Source: Bradyrhizobium uaiense (lineage in GTDB: Bacteria > Pseudomonadota > Alphaproteobacteria > Rhizobiales > Xanthobacteraceae). From it: a stretch of DNA of 46,468 nucleotides. The stretch is from positions 1-46,468 of the forward strand of contig NZ_VKHP01000040.1 of the NCBI RefSeq assembly GCF_010811875.1. Reading direction: 5' to 3'. A program made the position numbers and the translations under genes. Position 1 is the stretch's first letter. Every line of letters begins with the position of its first letter. The notes beneath the pieces are model-generated. The model was not told where the DNA came from and made no database searches. It worked only from the letters and a program-made list of their open reading frames with translations. Shown piece by piece: positions 1 through 9,302 of the stretch.

Positions 1-3000
1 TGGGAATTGTTGCGCAGCCAGCCTGCTAGGGACGCCGACAAGGAAAAGATTTGCCGTGCCTACGCCACCTCGTTCTATGAGTCGGTGACACTTCGGCAGG
101 TCGAGGCAAGGTGCGCCGGCGGCGGACTCGGCGCGGGCGGCGCGGTGTTCGTCCAGGGTGGCGGGAACCTCGTTGTTGCCGGTGCTTTCACCGTCAACGG
201 CAGCAGCGTCAGCGGCGGGCTCGGCGGCGTCGGTGCCGGCAACGGCTCCGCGCTCGGCGCGGGCATGTTCCTGCAAGGCAACGGGACGCTGACCTTCAAT
301 CCCGCTGCGGGGCAGAACCAGACCGTCTCCGATGTCATCGCCGACCAGACCGGCAGCGGCGGCACCGGCGTCAATGCCGGCAGCTGGAGCCTGTCCAAGA
401 CGGGGCTCGGTACGCTGACGCTGACCGCCGCAAACACCTATTCGGGCGGCACGACCGTGAGCGGCGGCCTGATCAACTTCAACGCAGCGAGCAATTTCGG
501 TTCAGGCAACATCACGCTCAACGGCGGTGGGTTGCAATGGGCGAGCGGCAACACTGCCGACATCTCCGGGCGGCTGAACGCGATCGGCTCCGGCGGCGCC
601 ACGTTCGACTATAACGGCAATGCCGTGACGCTCGCGACAGCGCTTACCGGCACAGGCGGTGTGACGGTTGCGAACTCCGGCAGCGGCGGTGCGCTGACCC
701 TGACGGGGGCGGCAAGCTATTCCGGCGCGACGATCATCAATTCCGGCGCAACGCTGGCGCTGTCGACTTTCGGCAGCATCGCGAGTTCGAGCGCCGTGAC
801 GGTCAATGGCACATTCGATGTTTCGGCTTCGTCGTTCTTGTTCAGCGCGATCACGACACTGGCGGGCAGCGGATCCGTCGCGCTCGGCAGCAAGGCGCTG
901 GTGATTACCGGCGGTGCGACGGAATTTTCCGGCGCGATTAATGGCTCGGGCGGCTTGGAAGTCGCTGGCGGCACGCAGACTCTGTCTGGTGTCAATGGCT
1001 ATAGCAGTGCCACCCAGATCGATGCTGGCGCGACGCTGGCGCTCAAGGGCAACGGCTCGATCGCCAACTCGGCCTATATCGCATTTTCTTCGGGCGCCGG
1101 CGTCGGCGCATTCGATATTTCGCAGACCAACAGCGGCGCCAGCGTTGCGGGTCTGAATGATCCGGTCGGCCAGAGCGTCGTTTCGCTCGGCGCCAAGACG
1201 CTGACCATTACCAGCCATGCGGGCCCCTACACCGGCGTCATCCAGGACGGCGGCATTGTTGGCGGCACCGGCGGCAATGTGACGATCGCCCTTGGCGGCC
1301 TGGCGATTTTCGGCGGCGTCAACACCTATACCGGCCTGACCACGATCAACGGCGGCGGCCAGCTCGACCTCACAAGCGGCGGCAGCATCGCGTCCTCGAA
1401 GGCCGTGATCAACGACGGCGTCTTCGACATATCGCGCGCGGGTGGCGGCGTCTCGATCAACAGTCTTTCCGGGACCAGCATCTTCGGCGCCGTGAATCTC
1501 GGCGCCAATACGCTGACCTTCGCCAATGCCAACGGAACCTTTGCCGGCATCATTCGGGACGGTGGCGCGGGCGGCGGCGTGGCGATCACCGGCGGCAAGG
1601 AGATCCTGACGGGCTTCAATACCTACACCGGCTCGACCACCGTCAACGGTGGTACGCTGGAGGTGGACGGCTCGATCGCCAACTCGTTGAAGGTGACTGT
1701 CAATTCCGGTGGCACCTTGAGCGGCACCGGCACCGTTGGTTCCGAGCCCGTCGTCTTTTTCCACAGCGGCGTCACGCCGACATTGTCAGGCGCCAGCGCC
1801 GGCGGCGCCTTGAGGGGCGGCTTCGTCATTGCGGCACCCACGACCATCATGAGCGGCGGTACGCTCGCGCCCGGCAGTGCTGCAGACCCGACCGGCACAC
1901 TGACGATCGGCGGCAGTCTCGCCTTCCAATCCGGCGCGATCTATCAGGTGCACGTGACGCCGACCGCTGCGTCATCGACCAGTCTCAATGCGAACGCAAC
2001 ACTTGGCGGCGCGACCGTCAATGCAGTGTTCGCCAACGGCAGCTACATCTCCAGGCAGTACACCATCCTGACTGCGGCGGGCGGAATATCAGGCACCTTT
2101 GCGTCCAACATCGCTAATACAAACCTGCCACAGAATTTCAGCGACACGCTGAGCTACGACGCCACCCACGCCTATCTCAATCTCACGCTCGGCTTCGCGC
2201 CACCGCCCAATTTCGGCGCGGGCCTGTCCATCAACCAGCAGAACGTCGCGAACACGCTGGTCAACTATTTCAACACGACCGGCGGCATTCAGACGGCGTT
2301 CGGCACGCTCGCTCCGGCCGGCCTGACGCAGGCTTCCGGCGAACTCGCGACCGGCTCGCAGCAGACGACGTTCGATGCCATGAACCTGTTCATGGGACTG
2401 CTCACGGATCCCTTCATGAACCGCAGCGGCGGAGCGGGGGCGATACCGGGCGCGCCGGGCTATGCGGAGGAGGGCGAGGCGAGCGCCTATGCCGCAACAA
2501 AGAAGACCGACGCGTTCGCGATGTTCACCAAGGCGCCACCGGTCCCGTTTGTGCCGCGCTGGAGCGTGTGGGCCGCAGGCTTCGGCGGTTCGCAATCGAC
2601 CAGCGGCAATGCCGTTGTCGGGTCGAACGACACCACCAGCAGCATCTATGGCACCGCGGTCGGCGCCGACTATCTTTTCTCGCCGAACACCGTTGCGGGC
2701 TTTGCGATCGCGGGCGGCGGCACCAATTTCTCCGTGGTGAACAGCGGCAGCGGCCGATCCGATCTCTTCCAGGCCGGCGTCTATGTTCGTCACACCGCAG
2801 GGCCGGCGTATGTTTCTGCCGCGCTCGCTTATGGCTGGCAGGACATCACCACCGACCGCACCGTGACGGCTGCCGGCATCGACAAGCTCCGCGCCGAGTT
2901 CGATGCCAACGCCTATTCCGGCAGGCTGGAAGGCGGCTATCGGTTCGTGGCGCCGTGGACCGGCGGCGTCGGCATCACGCCCTATGCCGCGGGCCAGTTC

Positions 3001-3402
3001 ACGAGTTTCGAACTACCGGCCTATGCCGAGCGGATGATCTCGGGTCTATCGACCTTTGCGCTGAATTATGCCGGCAAGAGCGTGACCGACCCGCGCAGCG
3101 AGCTCGGCCTGCGCACCGACAAGTCGTTCGCGGTGCAGGACGGCACGCTGACACTGCGCACGCGTTTCGCCTGGGCTCACGACTACAATCCCAACCGCGT
3201 GGCTGCCGCGACCTTCCAGGCGCTGCCCGGCACCAGCTTCGTCGTCAACGGCGCGGCGCAGGCGAGCGACTCCGCGCTGACCACGGCATCGGTCGAGATG
3301 AAATGGCGAAACGGCTGGTCGGCGGCGGCGACGTTCGAAGGCGAGTTCTCCAACGTTACCTCAAGCTACGCCGGCAAGGGCGTGGTGCGGTATCAGTGGT
3401 GA
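1..3402 (+). CDS. Autotransporter with PATR-type passenger and C-terminal beta-barrel (5' partial)
   Basis: The frame is open to the left edge; the first start candidate is a TTG at 7, giving 1131 residues. From about residue 37 the passenger is Gly/Ser/Thr/Ala-rich with repeated units of the form L-T-G-x-N-x-Y-x-G-x-T-x-V/I-x-G-G-x-L (for example near nt 425, 705, 1000, 1320 and 1615), which is the autotransporter-associated beta-strand repeat pattern. From about residue 850 (WSVWAAGFGG) to the C-terminus there are alternating amphipathic strands ending in an aromatic residue (VVRYQW), as expected for a type V secretion barrel inserted by BAM in the outer membrane. No signal peptide is visible. 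The first 36 residues are charged, contain two Cys and look unrelated to the passenger, so the 5' part may be a fusion or a deletion junction. Substrate or adhesion target is unknown. Confidence 0.85.
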   Translation, partial: WELLRSQPARDADKEKICRAYATSFYESVTLRQVEARCAGGGLGAGGAVFVQGGGNLVVAGAFTVNGSSVSGGLGGVGAGNGSALGAGMFLQGNGTLTFNPAAGQNQTVSDVIADQTGSGGTGVNAGSWSLSKTGLGTLTLTAANTYSGGTTVSGGLINFNAASNFGSGNITLNGGGLQWASGNTADISGRLNAIGSGGATFDYNGNAVTLATALTGTGGVTVANSGSGGALTLTGAASYSGATIINSGATLALSTFGSIASSSAVTVNGTFDVSASSFLFSAITTLAGSGSVALGSKALVITGGATEFSGAINGSGGLEVAGGTQTLSGVNGYSSATQIDAGATLALKGNGSIANSAYIAFSSGAGVGAFDISQTNSGASVAGLNDPVGQSVVSLGAKTLTITSHAGPYTGVIQDGGIVGGTGGNVTIALGGLAIFGGVNTYTGLTTINGGGQLDLTSGGSIASSKAVINDGVFDISRAGGGVSINSLSGTSIFGAVNLGANTLTFANANGTFAGIIRDGGAGGGVAITGGKEILTGFNTYTGSTTVNGGTLEVDGSIANSLKVTVNSGGTLSGTGTVGSEPVVFFHSGVTPTLSGASAGGALRGGFVIAAPTTIMSGGTLAPGSAADPTGTLTIGGSLAFQSGAIYQVHVTPTAASSTSLNANATLGGATVNAVFANGSYISRQYTILTAAGGISGTFASNIANTNLPQNFSDTLSYDATHAYLNLTLGFAPPPNFGAGLSINQQNVANTLVNYFNTTGGIQTAFGTLAPAGLTQASGELATGSQQTTFDAMNLFMGLLTDPFMNRSGGAGAIPGAPGYAEEGEASAYAATKKTDAFAMFTKAPPVPFVPRWSVWAAGFGGSQSTSGNAVVGSNDTTSSIYGTAVGADYLFSPNTVAGFAIAGGGTNFSVVNSGSGRSDLFQAGVYVRHTAGPAYVSAALAYGWQDITTDRTVTAAGIDKLRAEFDANAYSGRLEGGYRFVAPWTGGVGITPYAAGQFTSFELPAYAERMISGLSTFALNYAGKSVTDPRSELGLRTDKSFAVQDGTLTLRTRFAWAHDYNPNRVAAATFQALPGTSFVVNGAAQASDSALTTASVEMKWRNGWSAAATFEGEFSNVTSSYAGKGVVRYQW

Positions 3403-3434
3403 GATCGTTTCCGCTTCGGACAGCTGACGTCACG

Positions 3435-3463
3435 CGCGTGATTACCTGAAGCGTAATCGCGCG
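3435..3463. terminator. Hairpin downstream of the autotransporter
   Basis: Arms 3435-3445 (cgcgtgattac) and 3453-3463 (gtaatcgcgcg) pair over 11 positions with one G-U, with a 7-nt loop. There is no T-run after it, so it is a possible 3' stabilising or Rho-associated hairpin rather than a clear intrinsic terminator. Confidence 0.35.
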
Positions 3464-3535
3464 AGCGAACTCCCTCTGCGATGGTCGGTGTATCGGCGGC
3501 GATGGCGCCGATCGATCCGCAAAGGGAGAAAGATC

Positions 3536-4354
3536 ATGGCTAGCCAACCGCTTCATGCGTCCGCCAAGGATGGCACGAAACTGTTCGTCCAGGATTGGGG
3601 CTCGGGTAGACCGGTGCTGCTGCTCGCGGCCTGGACGTTCAATTCCAGCGTCTGGGGCAGCCAGATCGTGGCGCTCAACGCCAAGGGCTATCGCTGCGTC
3701 GCGCCCGACCGGCGCGGCCATGGCCGTTCCGACATGCCGACGGCGGGATACGACCTCGACACACTGACCGATGACGTCGCTGCCGTGATCGAGCAGCGCG
3801 ATCTGCGCGACGTCACGATCGTCGCGCATTCGATGGGATCGATCGAGGCGGTGAACTATCTGGCGCGTCACGGCGCGGACCGGATCGCGCGGCTGGTGCT
3901 GGTGGCGCCGACCACGCCGTACCTGGTCCAGTCCGAGGACAATCCGGACGCGGTGCCGCGAGCGATGGTCGAAGCGCAGAATGCCGCGATCGCGCAGGAC
4001 TTCCCGAAATGGATGGGCGACAACGAGGCGCCGTTCTTCATGCCCGACACATCAGAGGCCACACGGGCCTGGATCAGGGAGATGATGCTGAGCGTGCCGC
4101 TGCCGGTGGCGCTGGCCTGCCGCAAGACCATCTCCTTTGCCGATCTGCGTGCCGCCGCGAGGGCAATCGATCGCCCGACGCTGATCGTGCATGGCGACAA
4201 GGATGCCAGCGCGCCACTGGAACTCACCGGCGCGAAGACAGCAAAGCTGATCAGCGGAAGCAGGCTCGCCGTCTATGAAGGCGCGCCGCATGCGTTGCCG
4301 CTGACGCACAGCGCGCGCCTGATGGCCGACCTGCTGGCCTTCTTGGACAGCTAG
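3536..4354 (+). CDS. Alpha/beta hydrolase, non-haem chloroperoxidase/esterase type
   Basis: A 272-residue alpha/beta-hydrolase fold protein. The nucleophile elbow is AHSMGS with Ser99. The likely acid is Asp223 (in HGDKDAS) and the likely base His252 (in APHALP), so the triad is complete. GHGRSD at 61-66 is the usual oxyanion-side motif. The length suits the cofactor-free haloperoxidase/esterase group; the real substrate cannot be read from sequence. The start at 3536 is chosen over upstream in-frame starts because an AAAGGGAGAA Shine-Dalgarno lies at 3521-3530 and the protein begins with the family's usual first strand from there. It is convergent with the MFS gene, and the two stop codons share a CTAG (4351-4354). 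Confidence 0.88.
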   Translation: MASQPLHASAKDGTKLFVQDWGSGRPVLLLAAWTFNSSVWGSQIVALNAKGYRCVAPDRRGHGRSDMPTAGYDLDTLTDDVAAVIEQRDLRDVTIVAHSMGSIEAVNYLARHGADRIARLVLVAPTTPYLVQSEDNPDAVPRAMVEAQNAAIAQDFPKWMGDNEAPFFMPDTSEATRAWIREMMLSVPLPVALACRKTISFADLRAAARAIDRPTLIVHGDKDASAPLELTGAKTAKLISGSRLAVYEGAPHALPLTHSARLMADLLAFLDS

Positions 4355-5643
4355 CTGGCGCGCGCGATGTCCGTCCGGATCCATCGCGCCGCCCAGACGA
4401 ATAGCAGCGCGCCGAGCGTCGTGGTCACCGCTGCCGACAGCAGCGAGTAGCGAACTGCATCGGCGCCGTAGACGCCCTTCAGGGCGTCGTTGATCATGCC
4501 GACGGCGAGGGGACCGACGCCCTGGCCGAAGCAGGTGGCGGTCAGCAGCACGAGCGCCGAGGCCAGCGCGCGCATGCTGGGCTTTGCCACGGTCTGGGCC
4601 ATCGCGAAGATCGGGCCGAGATGGAAGCCGACCATGAACGAGGTCAGCGCCAGCGTGGCGACCATCAGCGTGAAGCTCGGCGTCAGCATGCACAGCGCGA
4701 ACACCGGGCCGGCGAGGCCGGACATGATCGCCGGCACCCACAGCTTCCAGCGGTCGTCGCGGCGGCTGATCTGCGCCACCACGAGGCCACCGATCAGCGT
4801 GCCCGCCATGCCGGCGATACCCTTGAAGGTGCCGGCATAGGTGCCGATCTCGGCGCTGGTGAGGTGATGGATGCGCGCCAGGAACGGCGGGATCCACACC
4901 GCGGTGGCGTAGTTGGTGTAGGTCGTGAGACAGAAGCCGATCAGCACGATGACGAAGCTCGGCTGCGATGCCAGGAAACCCAGCGTCGGCCCGATCGGCT
5001 CGGCCTTGAAGGTCTCGGCCATCGCGCCGCGCTTCGGCTCGGAGATCGTCAGCCACAGGATGGCGGCGAGCGCGATGCCGGGGAGGCCTGCGGTGAAGAA
5101 CGCCATCCGCCAGCCGTAGTGCTGGTTGACATAGCCGCCGATGAAATAGCCGAGGAAGACGCCGAGATAGGTGCCGATCGCGTAGATGCCGAGCGCGCGC
5201 GGACGTTCGTTCTTGTCGAAGAGATCGGCGATCATCGATTGCGAGGCCGGCGTGCCTGCGGACTCCCCGATGCCGACACCGACCCGCGCCAGTGCCAGCG
5301 TGGTGACGCTGGAGGCGAGGCCGCAGAGATACGTCATCGCGCTCCAGAACGCGAAGGCGAATGCTACGATGTTGCGACGGTTGAGACGATCGGCCATCCG
5401 CGCAATGGGAATGCCGAGCAGCGAATAGAACAGCACGAAGCCGAACCCGGCCAGCAGGCCCATCGTGGTGTCGCTGAGTGCGAACTCCTTCTTGATCGGC
5501 TCGATCAGCACGTTGAAGATCGTGCGGTCGAGGAAGTTGAGGGCGTAGATGATCGTGAGCAAGGCGAGGACGTAGTAGCGGCGAGCTGACGGCGCGGCTG
5601 CGGCTTGCGTTGGCACAGCCGCCTGCGGTGCGACATCGACCAT
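4351..5643 (-). CDS. MFS transporter (spinster-like / aromatic or organic acid type)
   Basis: A 430-residue major facilitator protein with about 12 hydrophobic segments. The first helix carries NFLDRTIFNVLIEPIKKEF, followed by the loop 2-3 signature GIPIARMADRLNRR (a G-x3-D-R-x2-R/K variant) and GIGESAGTPASQSMIADLF in helix 5, which is typical of the spinster-like/ACS-like branch. The ATG at 5643 is preferred over a longer in-frame start (5748) because GGGGGAAGGAAG lies just upstream and the extra 35 residues are basic and non-conserved in look. It lies 46 nt downstream of the Rieske oxygenase on the same strand, so it probably imports the oxygenase substrate or a related acid. The substrate is not known. 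Confidence 0.88.
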   Translation of the reverse strand: MVDVAPQAAVPTQAAAAPSARRYYVLALLTIIYALNFLDRTIFNVLIEPIKKEFALSDTTMGLLAGFGFVLFYSLLGIPIARMADRLNRRNIVAFAFAFWSAMTYLCGLASSVTTLALARVGVGIGESAGTPASQSMIADLFDKNERPRALGIYAIGTYLGVFLGYFIGGYVNQHYGWRMAFFTAGLPGIALAAILWLTISEPKRGAMAETFKAEPIGPTLGFLASQPSFVIVLIGFCLTTYTNYATAVWIPPFLARIHHLTSAEIGTYAGTFKGIAGMAGTLIGGLVVAQISRRDDRWKLWVPAIMSGLAGPVFALCMLTPSFTLMVATLALTSFMVGFHLGPIFAMAQTVAKPSMRALASALVLLTATCFGQGVGPLAVGMINDALKGVYGADAVRYSLLSAAVTTTLGALLFVWAARWIRTDIARAS

Positions 5644-5689
5644 GACTTCCTTCCCCCGATTGTCTTTTCTTGTTTGCTTGGGCGCGGGC

Positions 5690-6880
5690 TCAGGCCTCGC
5701 GGATGTAATTCCCTGCTTCGAATTCGACCGGCCCGGCGTCCGTGTCAAACGACACGCCGATCGGGTCCCGGCCGGCGGCCATGGCCTCGAGCTGGTCGCC
5801 GAGCATCCGGCGGATCATCAGGATGCCGCGGTCGCTCTGGCCGAAATGCTCTTCCGAATGGATCGTCACCGGCCCCTGGCCGACCTGCGCCTCGTAGTCG
5901 CCGGGGAATTGCTGGTGCTCTTGCTCCGTCATGTCCCACCAGAACTTGCCGTTGAACTTCGAGCGCATGCGGCCGATATCGCCTGCATTCTTGACCCGGC
6001 CGGCGACATAGATGCGGAACGAGGTGTCGTCGATCGGCAAGGTCCAGCCGATCGATTCGACGCGGGCGAATTGCGCGACCCGCGGATTGGGCACGACGCG
6101 AAGCGTGGGGAGCGCGGCCTCGGTGACGCGATAGAACACCTTGCCGTCGTCCTGCCGACGGATCGAGCGCACCGCGACGCCGCGCGGCGACATCTCGAAC
6201 TTCACCTCCGGCATCGAGGCCATCATGTTGGTGAACTGCGGCCCGGAGAACGAGCCGTGCAGCACCGGCACGTGGTAGGGGTCGGCGACGTTCTCGAAAT
6301 GCTGTAGCCAATTGCAGGGGATTACCGCAGGGCCGCCGCCGCCGATTGAGGAATCGTCGGCCTCGACGAACTCACCGTCGTCCATGGTCTCCAGGCACTC
6401 GTAGCGCGGCAGCACCGGCTTTTTCTCGGCCGGGCCCATATAGGCGAAGATCAGGCCGTAGCGTTCCTGCACCGGATACCAGGGCTGGCGCACCTTGTCC
6501 TTGAACAGGCCGCCCTCGGGCTCGCAGGGTTGTTCGAGGCAGTGGCCTTCGGTGTCGAACTTCCAACCGTGATAGCAGCAGCGGATGCCGTCTTCCTCGA
6601 CCTTGCCGTAATAGAGTGTGGTGCCGCGATGGCAGCAGCGCGCGTGCAGCAGGCCGACCCGGCCATGCCTGTCGCGGAACAGGATCAGGTCCTCACCGAG
6701 CGCACGGACTTTTCTGGGGATATCGGTGGCGTCGCCGACGAGGCCGATCGGGTGCCAGTAGCGGCGCAACAGCTCGCCCATCGGCGTGCCGCGGACCACC
6801 GAGGTGAGCTCGGTCCGGGTGATGGACGGCTTCATCGCATAGGCCGTGCCGAGGTCGCGGTCCCGCTGGGTGATGGTCAT
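5690..6880 (-). CDS. Aromatic ring-hydroxylating dioxygenase/Rieske oxygenase alpha subunit (phthalate-dioxygenase-like)
   Basis: A 396-residue Rieske non-haem iron oxygenase. The [2Fe-2S] ligands are Cys82 and His84 (RCCHRG) and Cys101 and His104 (RCCYHGW). The mononuclear iron site is the FENVADPYHVPVLH segment with His203 and His208 and the likely bridging Asp200. The domain order (Rieske then catalytic) and the length fit the phthalate 4,5-dioxygenase/vanillate demethylase group, which works with a separate reductase; none is encoded here. The start has a GGGAGGAAAC Shine-Dalgarno. The gene is divergent from marR, with two palindromes in the gap, and is followed by an MFS transporter, suggesting an inducible uptake-and-oxidation pair. 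Substrate unassigned. Confidence 0.9.
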   Translation of the reverse strand: MTITQRDRDLGTAYAMKPSITRTELTSVVRGTPMGELLRRYWHPIGLVGDATDIPRKVRALGEDLILFRDRHGRVGLLHARCCHRGTTLYYGKVEEDGIRCCYHGWKFDTEGHCLEQPCEPEGGLFKDKVRQPWYPVQERYGLIFAYMGPAEKKPVLPRYECLETMDDGEFVEADDSSIGGGGPAVIPCNWLQHFENVADPYHVPVLHGSFSGPQFTNMMASMPEVKFEMSPRGVAVRSIRRQDDGKVFYRVTEAALPTLRVVPNPRVAQFARVESIGWTLPIDDTSFRIYVAGRVKNAGDIGRMRSKFNGKFWWDMTEQEHQQFPGDYEAQVGQGPVTIHSEEHFGQSDRGILMIRRMLGDQLEAMAAGRDPIGVSFDTDAGPVEFEAGNYIREA

Positions 6881-6926
6881 CTATGTTTCCTCCCGCCGCC
6901 GGTCTGACGCCCGCGGCCATTCCATC

Positions 6927-6964
6927 GTTGATAAAGTCAACGGGATATCGATGACAATGTCAAC
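6927..6964. promoter_or_regulatory. Paired palindromes, candidate MarR operators
   Basis: Two similar inverted repeats lie in the 132-bp divergent gap: GTTGATAAAGTCAAC at 6927-6941, and 6951-6964, whose reverse complement is GTTGACATTGTCAT. Both fit GTTGA-N5-TCAAC (the second imperfectly), and their centres are about 24 bp apart, on roughly the same face of the helix. Their position between a MarR gene and its divergent neighbour is where MarR proteins usually bind. Binding is inferred. Confidence 0.6.
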
Positions 6965-7012
6965 GATCTCGTCTAGCTTGGCAGCGACCGGCTTTGTTGG
7001 CAGAGGTTGGCG

Positions 7013-7528
7013 ATGACCGAGACGCTCAGGAGAGAGAGGGCCTTGCCGCCGGTGGTGGTTGCCGACGCTGAATTGGCGCCGGTCACCGCGATGATGTCGT
7101 CGCGGCTGATGGTACTGGCCAACCTGCTCAGGCGCGGTGCGATGCTGCGCTACAAGCGCCTGACCGGCCTGTCCTCGGTCGAGTTCGGCCTGGTCGTCTC
7201 GCTCGGCCGGCGGCCGCCGATGAGCGTGGTGCGGCTGGCCGAAGCCGTCGGCATGGACAAGGGGCAGATCAGCCGCGCGCTCGCCGAGCTCGTGGCGCGC
7301 AAGCTGGTGTCGAAGGCGGCCAACCCGCGCGACAACCGGGAGACACTGATCTCCCTGACCAAGGCCGGCCTTGCCGCCCACGACGCCATCGTGGCCGGCG
7401 CGCAGGAGCGAAACCGGCGCCTGCTGGAACAGCTTGATCCACAGGAACTTGAATTGCTGCTTGGGCACATCGACCGACTGACCGCAACGGCCGCCGAGAT
7501 GCTCGCCACCGAGCGGGAGCTGGGCTGA
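7013..7528 (+). CDS. MarR-family transcriptional regulator
   Basis: A 171-residue winged-helix protein. The recognition region PPMSVVRLAEAVGMDKGQIS (about residues 66-85) and the wing segment with LVSKAANPRDNRETLISLT (about 98-116) are the characteristic MarR core: x-R-x-x-D-x-R-x-x-x-I-x-L-T. Flanking helices would form the dimer. MarR proteins generally repress a divergent gene and are released by a phenolic or acidic ligand. Here the divergent genes are a Rieske oxygenase and an MFS transporter, and the intergenic gap holds two palindromes. The ATG at 7013 is preferred over a TTG at 7007, since only the ATG has a suitably spaced AGAGG upstream. Confidence 0.9.
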   Translation: MTETLRRERALPPVVVADAELAPVTAMMSSRLMVLANLLRRGAMLRYKRLTGLSSVEFGLVVSLGRRPPMSVVRLAEAVGMDKGQISRALAELVARKLVSKAANPRDNRETLISLTKAGLAAHDAIVAGAQERNRRLLEQLDPQELELLLGHIDRLTATAAEMLATERELG

Positions 7529-7742
7529 TATGGGGACGGCGCAGGGCACGGTATGGCCGCCACAGCGTTGGTCGTTGAGGCACGCGCATCCGCCCGATGA
7601 GGCCAAGAGCCGCGGGAAGGGACGGTAAAAGCGTCAAAATAGCTTGTCTTGCGCCCCCTGTTGCGCTGCGCTAAAGCCTCAAGAACAATTCCAATCAACG
7701 AATCTGCGGCACGTCCGAAACCGCAGCAAGAAGGCCTCGCCG
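7529..7742. other. Gap upstream of nuoA; presumed site of the nuo promoter
   Basis: 214 bp with no convincing gene. It must carry the nuo operon promoter if the operon is not read through from marR. I see no clear -35/-10 pair; a CTTGTC at 7643-7648 is the best -35-like element but lacks a good partner at 16-18 bp. Confidence 0.3.
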
Positions 7743-8108
7743 ATGACCGGCATCCTGCAGAATTACCTCCCACTTGTGGTCTTTATCGGAGTCGCGAGCC
7801 TGATCGGTCTGGCGCTACTGATCGCGCCGTTCCTGGTCGCGTTCCAGTCGCCCGATCCGGAAAAGCTGTCTGCCTATGAATGCGGATTCAACGCTTTCGA
7901 CGACGCCCGTATGAAGTTCGACGTCCGCTTCTATCTGGTGGCGATCCTCTTCATCATCTTCGATCTCGAGGTGGCGTTCCTGTTCCCCTGGGCCGTGGCG
8001 TTCGGAAAGCTGGGTGCGACCGGCTTCTGGTCGATGATGGTGTTCCTGGCCGTGCTGACGGTCGGGTTCGCGTATGAATGGAAGAAAGGCGCGCTCGAAT
8101 GGGATTGA
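7743..8108 (+). CDS. nuoA: NADH-quinone oxidoreductase subunit A
   Basis: A 121-residue membrane subunit of complex I with three hydrophobic helices. The conserved loop [16 protein letters not shown] and the helix 2 motif [16 protein letters not shown] are diagnostic of NuoA/ND3. The YECG loop changes conformation near the quinone site in complex I structures. The ATG at 7743 follows AAGAAGG. It is the first gene of the operon, and its last 10 nt overlap nuoB. Confidence 0.96.
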   Translation: MTGILQNYLPLVVFIGVASLIGLALLIAPFLVAFQSPDPEKLSAYECGFNAFDDARMKFDVRFYLVAILFIIFDLEVAFLFPWAVAFGKLGATGFWSMMVFLAVLTVGFAYEWKKGALEWD

Positions 8109-8689
8109 GCCCCACCGCCGCAACCTCGCAGCCGGCGATCGCGCAGGCACCGAGGGGCATCCTCGATCCGTCGACCGGCAAGCCGGTCGGCGCCAATGAT
8201 CCGTTTTTCCTCGAGGTCAATCACGAGCTGTCCGACAAGGGCTTCTTCGTCGCGGCCGCCGATGACCTCATCACCTGGGCGCGCACCGGCTCCCTGATGT
8301 GGATGACCTTCGGTCTCGCCTGCTGCGCGGTCGAGATGATGCAGGTCTCGATGCCGCGCTACGACGTCGAGCGCTTCGGCTTTGCGCCGCGCGCCTCGCC
8401 GCGGCAGTCCGACGTGATGATCGTCGCGGGCACCCTGACCAACAAGATGGCGCCCGCGCTGCGCAAGGTCTACGACCAGATGCCGGAGCCGCGCTACGTC
8501 ATCTCGATGGGCTCCTGCGCCAATGGCGGCGGCTACTACCACTACTCGTATTCGGTGGTTCGCGGTTGCGACCGCATCGTGCCGATCGACATCTACGTGC
8601 CGGGCTGTCCGCCCACGGCGGAGGCGCTGCTCTACGGCGTGCTGCTGCTGCAGAAGAAGATCCGCCGTATCGGCACTATCGAACGCTAA
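8099..8689 (+). CDS. nuoB: NADH-quinone oxidoreductase subunit B
   Basis: A 196-residue peripheral-arm subunit carrying cluster N2, the terminal electron donor to quinone. The tandem-Cys motif [10 protein letters not shown] and the downstream [17 protein letters not shown] and [15 protein letters not shown] segments supply the four cluster ligands. The ATG at 8099 overlaps the end of nuoA by 10 nt (GAATGGGATTGA), consistent with coupled translation. The N-terminal 20 or so residues are an Ala/Pro/Thr-rich leader common in alphaproteobacterial NuoB. Confidence 0.97.
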   Translation: MGLSPTAATSQPAIAQAPRGILDPSTGKPVGANDPFFLEVNHELSDKGFFVAAADDLITWARTGSLMWMTFGLACCAVEMMQVSMPRYDVERFGFAPRASPRQSDVMIVAGTLTNKMAPALRKVYDQMPEPRYVISMGSCANGGGYYHYSYSVVRGCDRIVPIDIYVPGCPPTAEALLYGVLLLQKKIRRIGTIER

Positions 8690-8699
8690 GGTTTCAGGC

Positions 8700-9302
8700 A
8701 TGGACGACGGCAAGCTCGACGCCCTTGGGCAGACGATCGTGAGCGCGCTTCCGGGCGCCGCCACGGCGCACTCGGTCGCGTTCAATCAACTCACTATCGA
8801 CGTCGAGATTGGCAGAATCGTGGACGTCGTCACTTTTCTGCGTGACGATCCGAACTGCCGCTTCGTCAACTTCACCGACGCGACCGCGGTCGACTATCCG
8901 AGCCGCGAGAAGCGCTTCGACGTCGTCTATCATCTGCTGTCGCCGACGCTGAACACCCGCATCCGCGTGCGCGGCCAGGCCGACGAGACCACGCAGGTGC
9001 CGTCGATCATCGGCGTCTTCCCGGGCGCCGACTGGTTCGAGCGCGAGACCTACGACCTCTATGGCGTGATCTTCATCGGCCACCCCGACATGCGCCGCCT
9101 GCTGACCGACTACGGCTTCGACGGCCATCCGCTGCGCAAGGACTTCCCGCTCACCGGCTTCGTCGAGGTTCGCTACGACGACCAGGAGAAGCGGGTGCTG
9201 TACGAGCCGGTCCGGCTCAACCAGGAATTCCGCAAGTTCGATTTCCTTTCGCCCTGGGAAGGCGCGGACTATCCGCTTCCCGGTGACGAGAAGGCGAAGT
9301 GA
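8700..9302 (+). CDS. nuoC: NADH-quinone oxidoreductase subunit C
   Basis: A 200-residue subunit of the 30-kDa family in the hydrophilic arm. The signature [38 protein letters not shown] is present (about residues 114-151). It is separate from NuoD, as in alphaproteobacteria and unlike the E. coli NuoCD fusion. It starts 10 nt after nuoB. Its stop codon (9300-9302) abuts the first repeat of the heptamer array that begins the S23 cassette, so the cassette lies immediately at the 3' end of this gene. Confidence 0.96.
   Translation: MDDGKLDALGQTIVSALPGAATAHSVAFNQLTIDVEIGRIVDVVTFLRDDPNCRFVNFTDATAVDYPSREKRFDVVYHLLSPTLNTRIRVRGQADETTQVPSIIGVFPGADWFERETYDLYGVIFIGHPDMRRLLTDYGFDGHPLRKDFPLTGFVEVRYDDQEKRVLYEPVRLNQEFRKFDFLSPWEGADYPLPGDEKAK

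Noticed and set aside
502..1764. Long minus-strand open frame inside the autotransporter
   Set aside because: High-GC mirror frame of a repetitive gene; composition is Arg/Ala/Asp-rich with no domain, and the plus strand has clear autotransporter features.
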